From: Sambucus nigra
Lineage: Eukaryota; Streptophyta; Magnoliopsida; Dipsacales; Adoxaceae
Assembly: GCA_949130495.1 (NCBI GenBank)
Contig: CASBWL010000415.1
Location: 200,001 to 264,000, forward strand
DNA: 64,000 nucleotides
Direction of reading: 5' to 3'
Part shown: piece after piece, positions 1 to 11,145 of the stretch
Numbering within the stretch: position 1 is the first letter of the stretch
How the letters are laid out: each line of letters begins with the position of its first letter
Notes under the pieces: model-generated
Database searches by the model: none
What the model was told of the DNA's origin: nothing
The model's input: only the letters and a program-made list of their open reading frames with translations
Program-made: the position numbers and the translations under genes

Positions 1-277
1 GGCTCGGCTAAAGGTTGGCGGACTGGGTGCATCAATTTGTTGGGACACATTGTTTCAACTTCAATCATGTTCGAGCGAGCTAATTCTTTTTTTCATGAAC
101 GGAGAGAGAAATATCGGGGCTGGATGTTGCAACGCAATTCGAACCATTCAACGCGATTGCTGGCCCACATTGCTCGGGTCCATCGAATTCACAGCTGAAG
201 AAGGGAACATCCTATATGGCTTCTGTGATAAATCCAAGAAGAACATATCTACCACATCCTATCATTTGGTCCCATAG
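1..277 (+). CDS. EC1-like egg-cell-secreted protein, 3' part (5' end outside window)
   Basis: The frame runs from base 2 to a TAG at 275-277, so about 91 C-terminal residues are present and the start lies upstream of the window. It matches the EC1/ECA1 prolamin-like family: small cysteine-rich proteins secreted by the egg cell and needed for gamete fusion in Arabidopsis. Visible family marks are CWDTLFQLQSC, LFFMNGE, a Cys-Cys pair, CWP, GFxAEE-like text and a final FCDK. All six expected cysteines of the mature domain are present, unlike the second copy at 26837-27211, where one is a stop. An AATAAA lies at 295-300. The basis is motif recognition only. Whether the missing 5' part is intact cannot be seen. 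Confidence 0.8.
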   Translation, partial: ARLKVGGLGASICWDTLFQLQSCSSELILFFMNGERNIGAGCCNAIRTIQRDCWPTLLGSIEFTAEEGNILYGFCDKSKKNISTTSYHLVP

Positions 278-1354
278 TTTGACGTCAATTTTATAATAAA
301 TGGGAGTTTTATTAATGAATAAATGAGATTATCTTTGATCTCTAGTTTCATATTCCTAGCGGTGTAACTCGTCTAAAGTATTTGAATGCATGTTATGTTT
401 TGAAGTATGTGACATTTGTGTGATTGATGTTGTCTTATCAATCTTTCATAAGATGAATGGTTAAAGTGAAACGAAAATCTCATTTGAATTTTTCATTTTT
501 GTAACAAGAATAATTATAGCTCTGTAAATGATACTCAAAACTCAACTAAAATTACACTTACAATAAACCCCGAGAAATCTCAAAATTTCTAAGATGTGCA
601 ATTACATAAATGTGTTTGTTATATAAATGTGTTTAATTTAACAATTTTTTTCTTCGCTTTTAAGATATATAGTGGTGCATGTTCCCTTTGCCTATTGTAT
701 AACTGATTTTTTAATAATATACACGTGAAATTTTGTAATGCATACATGGATATTTGTAATGTTTCTACAACTTTTTTGAAATTTATATGTCAAATTTTAT
801 AATGTGTAAATAAAGATATATAATGTAAATGCGTTTGCTTTATGTACACCGTGACATGTAAGATATACCCATTACCAAAAAATGTGTTAAAGACAATCTT
901 ATTGACCACAAACTAAATTGAGGGACTCTGAAAAAATTGTTAAATTATTCGGGACATTTAGTGGTTATTTGAAAAATGAAACTAGAATTTCGTTTCTCGG
1001 ACATTAACTAACATAAAACAGAAGCTACTAGGGGTGTTTGTAAATGACTATGATTAGGATAAAACATTTTAGAAATATTGCAATTAAAAAACAGATCAAA
1101 AACAAACTGTTAATCTTTTGGGGAATGTGAATTATTGACTTCAAAAACTGGCCAGTAACCACACGTGCATAGTCCATTTTTTTTCAAGTTTTTCTTCTGT
1201 CTCTCAATTTTTACTTTCTTATTTATATTTCGATAAGAGTCGAGTCCTATCAATTCGGTCGGCAACTCAGAACATCACTTGTAAATTTTCGTTGTTTTAA
1301 TTAAAGTTTTGTGTTGGCAAAAAAAACAACTTGGTGGCCACAAAATAAATAAAG

Positions 1355-1572
1355 GATCAAATACCAAAACGTCCATCGAATATTTTTATATACACATTTA
1401 GTCCAAGCCTTTTATTTTGTACTAAAAACCCCCTTAAACACCCATTTAACTAATATTCTCCTAATTTTAATGGTCCGCACCAGCGACATGGTGAAGGACT
1501 TTTTAGAGCAAAATAAAAAGGCTTGGACTAAACATGTATTAAAAAATGTTCGAGGGACTATTTGGTATATAC
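1355..1572. mobile_element. Foldback MITE of about 215 bp
   Basis: The left arm (ATACCAAAACG..., then TAGTCCAAGCC TTTTATTTTG) is the reverse complement of the right arm (CAAAATAAAAAGGCTTGGAC ... TTTGGTAT), with arms of about 80-90 bp around a short unpaired centre. The same element sits at the same place in the second duplication copy (28289-28506), so it inserted before the duplication. A 65-codon minus-strand frame across it is a by-product of the hairpin. The superfamily is not determined. Confidence 0.65.
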
Positions 1573-1937
1573 CCCAATAATAAAGACACGATTGAGTTTT
1601 GAGAATCATTTTTTTTTTCTAATTGAACATCCATTCAGTTCCTTAGGCTCCAATTTTAGATATTGACTCAGATGGCCGAAGTTGGGTAATCAATAATTTA
1701 CAAGTACAAATATAATGCAAGGCAAAACAAATAAAGATAAATATGTCAAAGGAGAAAATAATATATCTATTTTTATTTTATCTTCTTTTTCTTGAAGACT
1801 TGAAAAACTGCCCCTTATATTCTCATTTGTATTCCATTTTTATCTTTGAATAGTTTCCTTTTAAAATAAAATTAGCTCTCATCATTAACATAGAATTTGC
1901 AAAAATTGTTCTTTTTTATTGAGTGATATTTTTATGT

Positions 1938-2130
1938 GGAAAGTACCTTTAGGCCCTTCACAAAGAAACTTTAAACTTTAAAGAAATTTTGACAAAATTT
2001 TAAACACTTAGGTCCACTAGTTCTCTTCTTGTACAAGTCCACGTTAGTGGCATAACAAGTGGATCTAATTGTAAATTGTCCTTAAATGTTTGAAATTTGT
2101 TGCAAAGGGACCTAAATGTAAATTGCCATA
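1938..2130. mobile_element. Possible second foldback MITE of about 190 bp
   Basis: Arms around CCTTTAGGCCCTTC on the left and GAAATTTGTTGCAAAGGGAC on the right pair imperfectly, by eye roughly 28 of 40. An inner pair, TTAGGTCCACTAGTT and AACAAGTGGATCTAA, also matches. It is present in both duplication copies (see 28871-29060). The exact ends are uncertain. Confidence 0.45.
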
Positions 2131-2400
2131 TTTTTATTTCCATCTTTATAAAAAAGTTGAAACATGAATTCACATAGGGTGCAAAAACTAATTATTCGAC
2201 GGTTCACCAAATTTTGGTTTCATCGCTCCATAATTGCGATCTCACAAATTACAGGCAAAACCGGTTTAAATTTGAAATTGTAATTTTTTAGTGTACACTC
2301 TTATATGACAAAAAAATCAACTATTATTCTCATTCGGGTATAAAAACATAATGCGTAGTTAAAGAATTGAAGAGATATTTTCTCTTCTTTGTAACTTTAG

Positions 2401-2444
2401 GGAGGGGGGGGGGGGGGGGGGCACACACACACACACACATATAC

Positions 2445-2483
<39 letters not shown>
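2401..2483. repeat. Compound microsatellite (G)n-(CA)n-(TACA)n-(TA)n
   Basis: A run of about 18 G is followed by CA, TACA and TA repeats immediately before the MITE end at 2484. The second duplication copy has the same compound repeat with different lengths (29332-29439). The G run could form a quadruplex on its own strand. Confidence 0.9.
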
Positions 2484-2721
2484 GGGAGAGGTTCGAAAGT
2501 GAACATTAAGAGTGAACATTTTAATGAACACTAAGGAAAAACACCCAAAACTCATTTCTTTTAACTCCTATGTTGAAATTGGTCCGCGCCAGTGGCACCC
2601 GAGACCATTCCGGCCAATACCCCCCACCCACACATGCCCAACCCCCACCCCCATAAAGGCTTCCATGCCTACTGCCAGGAAGGCATACCTGCTGCCATGG
2701 TAGGGGTGGAGGGGGGGGAGG
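2484..2721 (+). mobile_element. MITE left arm, split by the LARD insertion
   Basis: Starts GGGAGAGGTTCGAAAGTGAA. Its first ~140 bp are the reverse complement of 23280-23412 (shared inner words include GGTCCGCGCCAG and GGCACCCGAGACCATT). The two arms face each other across the LARD element, so a MITE of about 390 bp with ~140-bp terminal inverted repeats, inserted in a TA-rich repeat, was interrupted by the retrotransposon. 2717-2721 (GGAGG) is the left copy of the LARD target duplication. A third, related arm is at 29440-29633. Confidence 0.75.
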
Positions 2722-3626
2722 TGTAACAACCCAGGCTTTTAAGCGACTATTTTATATTATTTTGCGTGATGGGCTAATCTTTTAAAATAGGGGAAGTTGG
2801 AATATATATTATTTCCCGAGAGACTTCGGGATAATATTTACTATGTTTTGTCTATCTACCGTTATGAGAAGGTAAATATCATTACACTGTGATATATTGT
2901 GTCGTTATATGTAAAACGACGGTTATGACTTATAATTAAATTGGAGTAAAATTAATGAGGTAAAATGAATTTAGACCATAAAATTTGTTCACGTAATCCC
3001 GAATTCCAAAATAGGGGGTACGGTTGTTTTTAGAATAGTCGAGATAGTCAAAATAAGTGCCGTGTTGTATTTTTTAGTTTCGAGAACTTTTGGGGTGTTA
3101 TGACTCAATTAAGTGGTTACGAGTCATTTTAATGTGTACTAGCAATTAAAAGAGGGCATTTATGTTTTAAGACCCGTTTAAGTTCCCCCACCCCTTTTCT
3201 TTCTTCATTTGTGTTAGAAGCCAAAGGAGAGAGAGAGAGAGAGAGAAGAGAGAAAGCTTGGGAGAAATAGAGAAAAATAGAGAAAATGGATATTTGAGGC
3301 CGAAAATCGTTGCCACCGGAGGAGGATCCGAGACTACAACCTCGAGGCAAGTTTCTTACTTGCTAGATGTTGAATTAATGTGATAAATTGCATGTGCAGT
3401 TAAGTTTTGGAGATTTAAAACCTAAATGGGTTCTTTGTTGATTTTGAGGATTTAACTCTTAAATCTTAGTTTTGATTTTATTTGAGGATAAATTATTTGT
3501 TATAAATTGTGTAGAAACCATATGGGAGAATTAGTTGTTGTTGATGTAGGATAAAACCAAGGATTTGGGGCTTTTGGAATTTCAGGGTTCTTTAACCCGT
3601 AGCCCAAATTGGGCAAAACTGCAGGA

Positions 3627-3788
3627 CCGAATCGATTCGGCCCTCGGGGGAATCGATTCAGATAAGAGCAAGGTTACTGGTCTGGCCAAACCGAATCGAT
3701 TTGGGTTGTGACCGAATCGATTCGGCAATTATAAAATGTCAAGTTTGTCTCACCGAATCAATTTGTCCCTAGGTGTGAATCGATTCAG
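3627..3788. repeat. Array of CCGAATCGATTCGG palindromes (5' LTR)
   Basis: Six copies of a 14-bp self-complementary word or close variants lie within about 160 bp: 3627, 3650, 3690, 3712, 3753 and 3777. The perfect form CCGAATCGATTCGG is its own reverse complement. The array sits about 0.9 kb into the LTR, after the GA-rich tract, so it is probably in the transcribed leader. The 3' LTR has eight copies and the related LTR fragment at 29634 has six. Confidence 0.85.
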
Positions 3789-5067
3789 TTGCCCTATTTT
3801 TGTGAGATTTTTTCCTAGTTTGATTTTTAGCCCTTTTTCTTTTAGGTCCAAGGTTTAGGTACCTTCCTTTGGGAAGTAATGGGGAGTCCTAGAGGGATGT
3901 TCTTGGTAGAAAAATGTCCTAGGATAATATGGGATAATTGGGCTTACCCCGAGGGCTAGTTGTGTAGGTTAATATCCGAATGATTTAGGAAGTTAACCTA
4001 AAGATAAATTGGAGGTAAAAGGTTAATGTTGAGACTTGTTGGAGATACTCCTTGAGGGAGACTCACTTTGATGGTTTATAAAATTATATGAACCCTTGGA
4101 GGCTAGTTTGAGGATAATGGCACTTCGGGTCTTAGGTCATTAATAAAATATGACTCTAAGTATAAGAAATGCATATTATAAAATGTAGTACTAATAAATA
4201 AGTACAAATGATTTTGAGAATGTAAAAATGGATGCTTTCAAATGAAGGGGAAAATGATTTTCTTAAATGGTAAATAGTGTATGGATACACGCCCTCTCTA
4301 AATGACATCATAAGGGAAGTTTGCGCATGTGGTGAAGCCCTCTGGCTAGTGAATGCAGGGTGGATATATACCTAGGCCATATGAGCGTTTATTGTATATT
4401 TTTTTGCGATGGGTAGGTAATTCTGGGGTGTGGTTATGACTACCCCATAGGCATATTTCCGCTTCCCGACGTCTTGTGTATAGGTGGCCACGTGTCGTAA
4501 TTGATAGGCACTGGAAGATAATGGTTATTTAGGGGCGCGCCCCGACGGGCGGTCTTAGAACGCGTTATATAAAATGATATATATAACTATGTTCAATAAT
4601 GTGGGACATTATTGGTATTAAAGCATTTTATGATAATGAAATGGCTTTAATTTAGATTTCCCGGATGGAAGAAGGGAAATGGAATGTTAAATACATTTTT
4701 CGGATGGAAGAAGGAAAATGGATGATATGATATGAAAGGTTAAAGCATTTTAATGATCATAAAACTTGCCTTAAATTATATATATTTTCAGGATGGAAGA
4801 AGGAAAATGAAAAGTTATGAAATGGAAAGGTAAAGCACTTTTATGCTAATAAATCTTGCTTTAAAATATGTATTTTTCCTGGATGGAGGAAATGAAATTG
4901 ATTGGTAAGCATTTGATAAAGTGTTTTACCATTTATATATATTCCTAAAGAAAGAAATAGGAATTATGCTTTTAGATGGTGAATGGATTTATTTATGTTT
5001 CCTTGAGTAGCTGTAGATGATTATCCATTTTTGTATATATTAATTCCGTGCTGAGGGTTTAATGTAT

Positions 5068-5150
5068 CTCGACGATCGACCTTGCCTAGTAGTAGTGTAT
5101 CGGGGGGTTCCTTGTTTGGATTTCTCTTTGCGAGACACCCCGCGCATGAA
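5068..5150 (+). other. Hairpin module copy A (in 5' LTR)
   Basis: An 80-bp conserved unit: CTCGACGATCGACC, AGTAGTAGTGTA, a G-rich left stem, GGATTT, GCGAGA, a C-rich right stem, then CGCATGAA. The flanks CGGGG and CCCCG can pair. Related units occur at 7424-7508, 7928-8000, 22252-22335 and 22444-22528 with different stem bases that still pair. Confidence 0.6.
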
Positions 5151-5879
5151 TAAGGAATAATGTTGAGAATGGGCAGAAGTTAGTCCTTAGTACTTGGGTT
5201 AACTAAGCATCATCATTTTTATTACGCTAGGTTGCTTTTAGATTGAGAGGCGAGAAATATTATTGTTAACTGCGAGAGAACTACGCACTTAACTGTCATG
5301 CATTTTAGTCACATGGGAATCATATCACACCGGGCCCTGACCCGTCTATATTTCTTTGTTTCTACATATAAATTACTGTACAGGTGCTGTACCGCATGGA
5401 CACCCGTATTTACATTTCCATTCCAGTTGTCGTGGAGCTACGGCATATTGCGGATGTTGTAGGTTATTTGATTTAGACGCTTCTTACCATTGTACTCTAG
5501 TTGTGTTCAGTTTATTTATTCGGGCGTGTTGCCCAAATGTTGCACTCATTTATTATAATGTAATATTTAATGTGTAATACTCGGTGTAACTATTTGTATT
5601 GGTCTGTTCACCGACAGCTTATTCGGTGATTATTTATTATATTGTCGTTCTTTATTCATCGATTTTCTATATCCACCGTTTTTGCAAATGGGATTGTCTA
5701 AGTTTTTTTTTTACTTACTAAATTTTAAATTTGACAATCCATTTTCTAAAATGATTGGTGGTTATCTCGTACTATTATTTTAATCGACAATGATGCTGAG
5801 AATGGACCATATATGATTCGTATGATTGTTAGAGTATTGGGCTGGCCACCTATTATTTTAGTAGGCGGGTTGTCACTGA

Positions 5880-5891
5880 TGGTATCAGAGC
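5880..5891 (+). other. Primer-binding site, initiator tRNA-Met type (LARD)
   Basis: TGGTATCAGAGC lies 2 bases after the 5' LTR. This is the standard plant LTR-retrotransposon binding site for initiator methionine tRNA. The bases that follow (ATTAGGTTCTAGAGTCCTT) are nearly those after the Tekay site at 33666. Confidence 0.9.
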
Positions 5892-7423
5892 ATTAGGTTC
5901 TAGAGTCCTTAGGAATCTGTGCGGATGCATTGCGTTTTCAGCGTTACTTCTGACTTGATATATAGCCCTACGATTAAGATCGTTGATTTCTCTGATGAGA
6001 ATTCATTCACCTGCTATGATATGAGAACCCAGAAATTCCTTTGCGCGTTCGTGTGCAACCCGTAAGTCGTCAGATGAAGGGCATCAAGGGAGGTCGTTGT
6101 GAAGGCGTTACGAGATAGGATTACCAAGGACTATAAACTTTAGTCGGGGATGAGGACCGCTTTAGAGGTCTCTCCCTTTGTATCATTATCTTATATTGCT
6201 ACTGTGACTACTAAGTACAGTAGATATAGTTTTTCTATGTACCGCTGCAAGTAGAGGGTGGTACTAAGATTGGGACTCCAAGCGACGTTGATTTGAAGAT
6301 GAGAGGTCCTTGACGAGGACCACATATTAAAGTTTGATCGGATGGAGGAAGTGTAGCCTCATTCGGTGTAAGTATAAGCCCAAGAGTTTTATCTTAGAGA
6401 GGGGTATAGAAGTGCCTAGGTGCGAAGATTGGAGGAAAAATCTTTCGCCAATAGCAGTAAAGCTATAGTGGCAGAAATGGTAGTCGCCATAGTTCGGTGG
6501 AATGGTAAGTGTTGCTCATAGAGAAACCCGCTAGATGTTTGCAACAGCGAGTTTCTCTAGGATGTCAGGAATGATGAGAAGGTAGGATTTTCATGTATTA
6601 ACGCGAGGTTCGGGTAGAGGCCGACAGTGATTAAAAGGTGTTACGGTTAAGGAAACTGTGCACCGAAACAAGGATATTACAAGGAAGAGAGAGCCCTTCA
6701 GTTGAAATAATAGGTTCACAAGTAAGTGTTGCTAACGCTTCAGGAGAAGTGGTGTTCGTGAGACCCCATCGGTGGACATCCACCCGAGGAAGACTCATTG
6801 AACTAAGGTTGGGGAGGCCTGCAGAATGTTCTCTTCTCTAAAAAAAGTTAAGGGAACTACGGGAGTAACCGCCATGGTAGCTAGAGATGGAAGTCGTTTG
6901 GTTCGGTTAAGACTAGAATAATGTGTCTAGGAACCATTAAGAGTGATCGGAGGTTGGCAAGTTTGTTGGAAGGAATTTCCACCGTAGTGAGGGTGGGGCA
7001 TTCCTAATGATAAGGTAGAGTAGTTCTGTATTTACCTTAGATTCCGGTGTATATCGAGCTTGTGGAACTATGGATATTATTATAGTGAGTATACCCCTAT
7101 GACTTCCGTGGGAGAGAGGTTTTATATTTTTTTTTCACTCAATATGGGGTGAGTGATGATATGTGTGGTATGTGCTACTTGTATTATATGTAATATACGG
7201 GTAGAGATATTCTTGGTTTGGTTGGTGCGATAACAAGCAAATAAATCGCGAGGCTATCCTATTTCTAGTTCTAGAGAAGAGCTAGTTATTCTATAATATC
7301 TCATCTAGATATAATATTGAGACTTTATAGAGGTGGTTTACGGTATGTAGGTAGATTTTATTATTTTCTTTGTTTGTTTTGTTTGAATATTTGCTTGCTT
7401 TGCTTGTCTATGATATTGCCTTA

Positions 7424-7508
7424 TCTCCACGACCGACAAAGTTAAGTAGTAATTCACTGGAGGGGTTCCTTGTCGGGATTTTTCTTTTGCGAGATGCTCC
7501 ACGCATGA
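7424..7508 (+). other. Hairpin module copy D (LARD interior)
   Basis: Diverged copy: CTCCACGACCGAC, AGTAGTAATTCAC, stem TGGAG, GGATTT-like text, GCGAGA, stem CTCCA, CGCATGAA. The stem sequence differs from copy A but remains complementary. Confidence 0.55.
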
Positions 7509-7927
7509 ACCTTAACAGAGTTGGGAGTGGAGAGATGTTGTATTTTCTTTCTTTTCTTCCTTTTCTTTTTTGTGCTGTTAGTGTTGGGTTGAAGTGTTTA
7601 GTCGAGAATCACGTAAATGAGTGATTAAGGGGCTAAGTTGATGTGCGATATATGAGCACTGTAATGGTTTTTCCTCTGATCGATGTGGGGAAGACTAAGA
7701 TATGAAAGTCGGATAGAGACTTATGGTTATGCCTTATTGAGAAGGCCATTTAAAAGATGTATTTATGTATTTTGGGATAAGGCATTTGTGTCATTTTACA
7801 GAAAGTAAATGCCAGATTTGTCAAATTTTCAGTTAATTGAGATGGTAAGACTTAGAATAGAAGTGCATTAGTATAGTTACGAGTTAGGATTTTAGCGATC
7901 CCGATCATGTGTCTTCGACCATTACTT

Positions 7928-8000
7928 CTCGACGACCGACGATGCGAGGTAGTAGTGTAACGGGACGGATTTCGCCTCGACGAGACGTCCCACTCACGAA
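7928..8000 (+). other. Hairpin module copy E (LARD interior)
   Basis: CTCGACGACCGAC, AGTAGTGTAA, stem GGGACG, GGATTT, CGAGA, stem CGTCCC, then CACGAA. It has the longest perfect stem of the five copies (6 bp) and the shortest loop. Confidence 0.55.
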
Positions 8001-8433
8001 ACCGAGCGAATGTCGGAAGTTGGGAAAGGTCTTGGGCACTAGGGATCTCGTTAGGATAATACTTATATGACTTGATTAGGATATAAATCGACTTTAGAAT
8101 TTTTAGGATGTAAGGCCCTTAAGACATGCAACATTGTTTTAGGAATACGGTAGGAAGTTGACCACAATAGGTTTGTGGGTTAACTCTAAGTGGGATTAGG
8201 TCCCTAGAACGAAGATAAGTAAGGGATCTCGAGTGATTCGTAATGTTAGGCCATAGAAGGTGTGGCCTCTCCTAGATAGAGCGTTACATTGGTAACCTAT
8301 CTTTCGGGGAGTTGAAGTATGAGTTGACTTTTACTCCTGTGCTCGTGTTGTTAAGATCGAGAGTGGAATTAATGAATGAGTCTTTGCCAGAAACGGGAAG
8401 TATTAATACGGGAGCATGGACCCATTGTTTGTG

Positions 8434-8839
8434 TGTGGGTACCCAGAAATTAGAACTGTGGGCCTGGATGAGTAGCCCAGTCCCGACGGCCCAAAGTCCA
8501 AGCCCTTCATCTTTTATATTGATCCGGTCTCCCCCCACGATCCCATGAAGGGAAGTTATAGGGGAGATGGGAAATATGGAGGAACCCATCACCTCCACTT
8601 ACCTACATGTAAATGTATATATTAAACCCTAGGTCCAGGGCAGAAGGACAAGTGGTATTCTCCGTAATCACTCTCCAGAGTATATAAAAATAATACTGAC
8701 TGCACCACCGTGGACGTAGGCACATCTTTGCTGAACCACGTACATCTTTTGTTGTGTGATTGACATTTTATATTCCTTGTTCTTCCTTGGTAATTGTTTC
8801 TCTCGTATTTATTTGTGTTGCATAATAATTGTCACCACA
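8434..8839 (+). repeat. 5' LTR of the Tat element
   Basis: 406 bp, TGTGGGTACCC to TTGTCACCACA. It contains TATATAAAAATAA at about 8680, a likely promoter TATA element. Apparent minus-strand frames across both LTRs (8284-8598 and 18640-18852) are shadows. Confidence 0.9.
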
Positions 8840-8841
8840 AT

Positions 8842-8859
8842 TGGCGTCGTCTGTGGGAA
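8842..8859 (+). other. Primer-binding site of the Tat element
   Basis: TGGCGTCGTCTGTGGGAA directly follows the 5' LTR. It resembles the TGGCGCCGT... site typical of Tat/Athila elements, which is complementary to the 3' end of an elongator tRNA. Assignment to tRNA-Asp is my inference from the first nine bases. Confidence 0.65.
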
Positions 8860-8907
8860 ATGTTCATCTTTCCCTGAGAAGAACCCACACCAAGAAAGGA
8901 GTTTAAG

Positions 8908-10587
8908 ATGTCTGGTCACAACAGCAATGCCCCTCAAGCAGGAGATATTCAAGAGCCACCTTCTCCTCGCAGGATTAGGTCTGAAGTCCAACTTTCAGAT
9001 CAGAAAGCTCGCCCGAAAAGGCCAGCCACAGAGGAAAGTCAGGGACCAGCGAGGTCCACATAAATATCCAGATTATTTGATGCATATGAGGCAAGGCTCC
9101 ACGAGCAGAGGGAGTCTTCTAGCAGATACGAGGCTGAGAATGCTCGCTTAAAAAGAAGACTGGAAAGACTGGAAAGAGAACTACATCCTGATACCAGGAG
9201 ATGCCCGTATCGCACTCCCAGCCCTCAGGCAAGCAAGTCTCACAACCGAGGAAGGAACCCTAGGCGAGAATCTCAAAAGGTCGAAGGTGGTGAATCAGAC
9301 GACGACCTCCGCGAACAGCTGCGAAGAGCTCGCCGCTACTAGAGCCCTGCTCGTAGCGACGAGAACATACGAAACCTAGTCCGTAGAGAGATGGACCAAC
9401 ATCCTGCTCGCCACGGAGAAAGATTAACTAGAGAACTCGCGAGGAGAGCTCTCAAAACCCAGATGAAGTCACCCTTCACAAGGGAAATCGAAGAGGAAGA
9501 GGATCCCAAGAAATTTTCCATTCCAAGGTTTAAGATTTACGACGGGAAAACTGATCCCATCGATCACATCAGGCAATATTGACATGCCATGACTCTCTGG
9601 AATTACCGAGATGCCCTGATGTGCCGCATTTTTCCCTCGAGCCTGCATGATGTAGCACAGAAGTGGTTTGAAAGGCTCCCCCACCGTTCGATCAAGAATT
9701 TCAAATCCCTAGCCGAACTCTTTACGGCCCGATTCATTACCAGTAGCTCCCACCCCAAAAGGATGGATGCTCTGCTAACAATGAAGAAAAAGCCTCAAGA
9801 AACTCTACGAGACTATGCGAAACGGTACTGGGAGTTATTCAATGAGATCGAGGACTGTGCGGAGGAAGTGGCAGTGGCTTCCTTCAAAATTGGGCTTCCT
9901 AGTTCTTCCCTCCTTTACCAGTCCCAAATGAAGAAAGAAGCTATGACCATTGACGACCTAATGGCTTGAATCGAGAAATACGCAAAGGTGGAAGATGTCA
10001 CCCGCCTTAATGCAGGAGAAAACGGTCGAGCTAAGCTCACTACCAAAGGGAGTGAGAAAACTGAGAACCAGAAGAAAGGAGGAAAGAGTGGGGGCAAAAA
10101 TGGCTCCAAGAATAGAGGTAACCCTGACGCGTCGAAAGCATTTTAGGCGGTCAACACAGTCTTCAAAGAACCAATTTACAAAATTCTCGCGAAGATCAAG
10201 GATGAGACGTTCATCAAATGGCTCCGAAAAATGGGAGGAGATCCCTCGAAGAGAAACAATGCATTAAGATGAGCTTTCCACAAAGAGGGAGGACATAAGA
10301 CCGAGCACTGCAAAGTTCTTAAGTCTCACCTCCAGGAGTTGGCCCAGTCTGGGCACTTGAACGACTTTATGGAAAAGAGGGCAGAGAAAGTGGCTTCCAA
10401 CAGAGAGGCGAGACCCGACAACGTGCTGGAGGACGATGCTGGATATGAGTTCGCAGTAATCCACGGAGCATCTGACATCAAGCAGATACAAGGGAACTCG
10501 GCTCGAATGGAAGTGAAAAAACTTACGACGGTGATGCAGGCCTTTCAAATTGATCCAGCAAAGTCCCAGTCAGGAAAGCGTCGATGA
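8908..10587 (+). pseudogene. Gag of the Tat element (interrupted)
   Basis: One frame runs from ATG 8908 through gag, crossed by seven stops: 9061, 9340, 9580, 9967, 10144, 10270 and 10585. The N-terminal third is rich in charged residues (RLKRRLERLERE is a probable coiled coil). The central part is the retrotransposon gag capsid domain (KFSIPRFKIYDGKTDP at the start, then FFERLPHRSI-like text and SFKSLAELF). A degenerate zinc-knuckle region near 10270-10310 reads FHKEGGHKTEHC and has lost its first Cys to TGA. At least two stops (9580, 9967) lie where CGA (Arg) would fit. Gag would form the particle that packages the RNA. Confidence 0.85.
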
Positions 10588-11145
10588 GCAGAGGACGTCA
10601 ACTATAACAAGCATATTGTTTTCATAGATGAAGATCTGGTGGGAGTAAGGACCCCACATCATGATGCTCTGGTCATTACATTCAGGATAGCCAACTTTGA
10701 CGTTGACAAGTTGCTCGTTGATCAAGGAAGCTCATCCGAAGTAATGTACCTCGACCTATTCAGGAAGTTGAAGTTGAGCGTCGCTGACCTAAAGGAAGCT
10801 ACTGTTCTTTTGGTCGGCTTTGCTGGAAAAATGACCATGGCCCTGGGCAGGATAGTACTGCCAGTACGTGCTGGAAACATCTCCAAGATGATTGAGTTTT
10901 TTGTGGTTGACATCGACTCACTATACCAGGCCATCCTCGATAGGGGATGGCTTCATGCGATGAAGGCAGTCTCCTCGACCTACCATCAGAAGCTCAAGTA
11001 TGTAACCGAGCAAGGAGTAATGGAGATCCACGACGACCAAGCGACGGCAAGGAGGGGCTTCATAGTAGCCATCCGACCAAAGTCGGAGAAGAAGGTCGAT
11101 AAACCCAGTAAGAAACATGAAGAAGGTGAGACACCTTCCAAATAG
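10588..11145 (+). pseudogene. Aspartic protease region of the Tat element
   Basis: Continues the gag frame to TAG 11143-11145. The active-site motif reads LLVDQGSSSEV, with the catalytic Asp at 10720-10722; Tat proteases usually have D-x-G-S-S. Flap and downstream text (VGFAGKMTMALGRI, then ILDRGWLHAMKAVSSTYHQK) fit retroviral-type proteases of this lineage, which cut Gag-Pol. It is then followed by a frame change into the reverse transcriptase. Confidence 0.8.

Larger units (their letters stand above)
1..2720. repeat. Segmental duplication, copy 1 (EC1 3' part plus flank)
   Basis: Bases 1-2640 align almost collinearly with 26935-29600, with an offset of 26934 at the start and 26956 at the MITE. 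By eye they are about 95% identical, with scattered substitutions and small indels. The block holds the EC1 gene end, about 2.1 kb of AT-rich non-coding DNA (278-2400) with two small foldback MITEs, a compound microsatellite and the left arm of a larger MITE. Apart from the gene end I see no coding region in 278-2720. Copy 1 continues left beyond the window. Confidence 0.9.
2722..5877 (+). repeat. 5' LTR of the LARD element (3156 bp)
   Basis: Begins TGTAACAACCC. It ends GGGTTGTCACT, where the last base of the expected CACA appears changed. It contains a GA-rich tract (about 3225-3290), followed by the palindrome array at 3627-3788, several GGATGGAAGAAGG repeats (4664-4880) and one hairpin module (5068-5150). 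It aligns along its whole length with 19863-23259, but divergence is uneven: about 15% near the start, lower elsewhere. Its downstream part (GACGCTTCT..., GTTGCCCAAATG) resembles the Tekay LTR. I see no protein-coding region; the 73-residue frame near 5356 has no family features. Confidence 0.9.
5892..8433 (+). other. LARD interior, 5' part, non-coding
   Basis: This stretch holds no frame above 84 codons and no gag, protease or polymerase similarity. The base composition is mixed rather than AT-rich. Two diverged copies of the hairpin module (7424-7508 and 7928-8000) are the only internal structure I recognise. The Tat element interrupts it at 8434. Confidence 0.7.

Noticed and set aside
1412..1609. 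65-codon minus-strand frame conserved in the second copy (28346-28543)
   Set aside because: It lies across a foldback MITE in a recent duplication; conservation reflects the duplication, and no protein features are seen.
2512..2703. 63-codon Pro-rich frame
   Set aside because: Lies in the MITE arm and G/C-rich core; no protein signature.
5356..5577. 73-codon frame in the 5' LTR with a relative at 22629-22958
   Set aside because: Same LTR position in both LTRs, no domain, and the start and length differ between copies.
8429..8433. Target duplication for the Tat element
   Set aside because: TTGTG (left) and TGCAT (right) do not match; shifting the LTR start does not give a clean 5-bp pair.
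8284..8598. Minus-strand frame of 104 codons, with a counterpart at 18640-18852
   Set aside because: It covers the Tat LTR in both places and has no family features.
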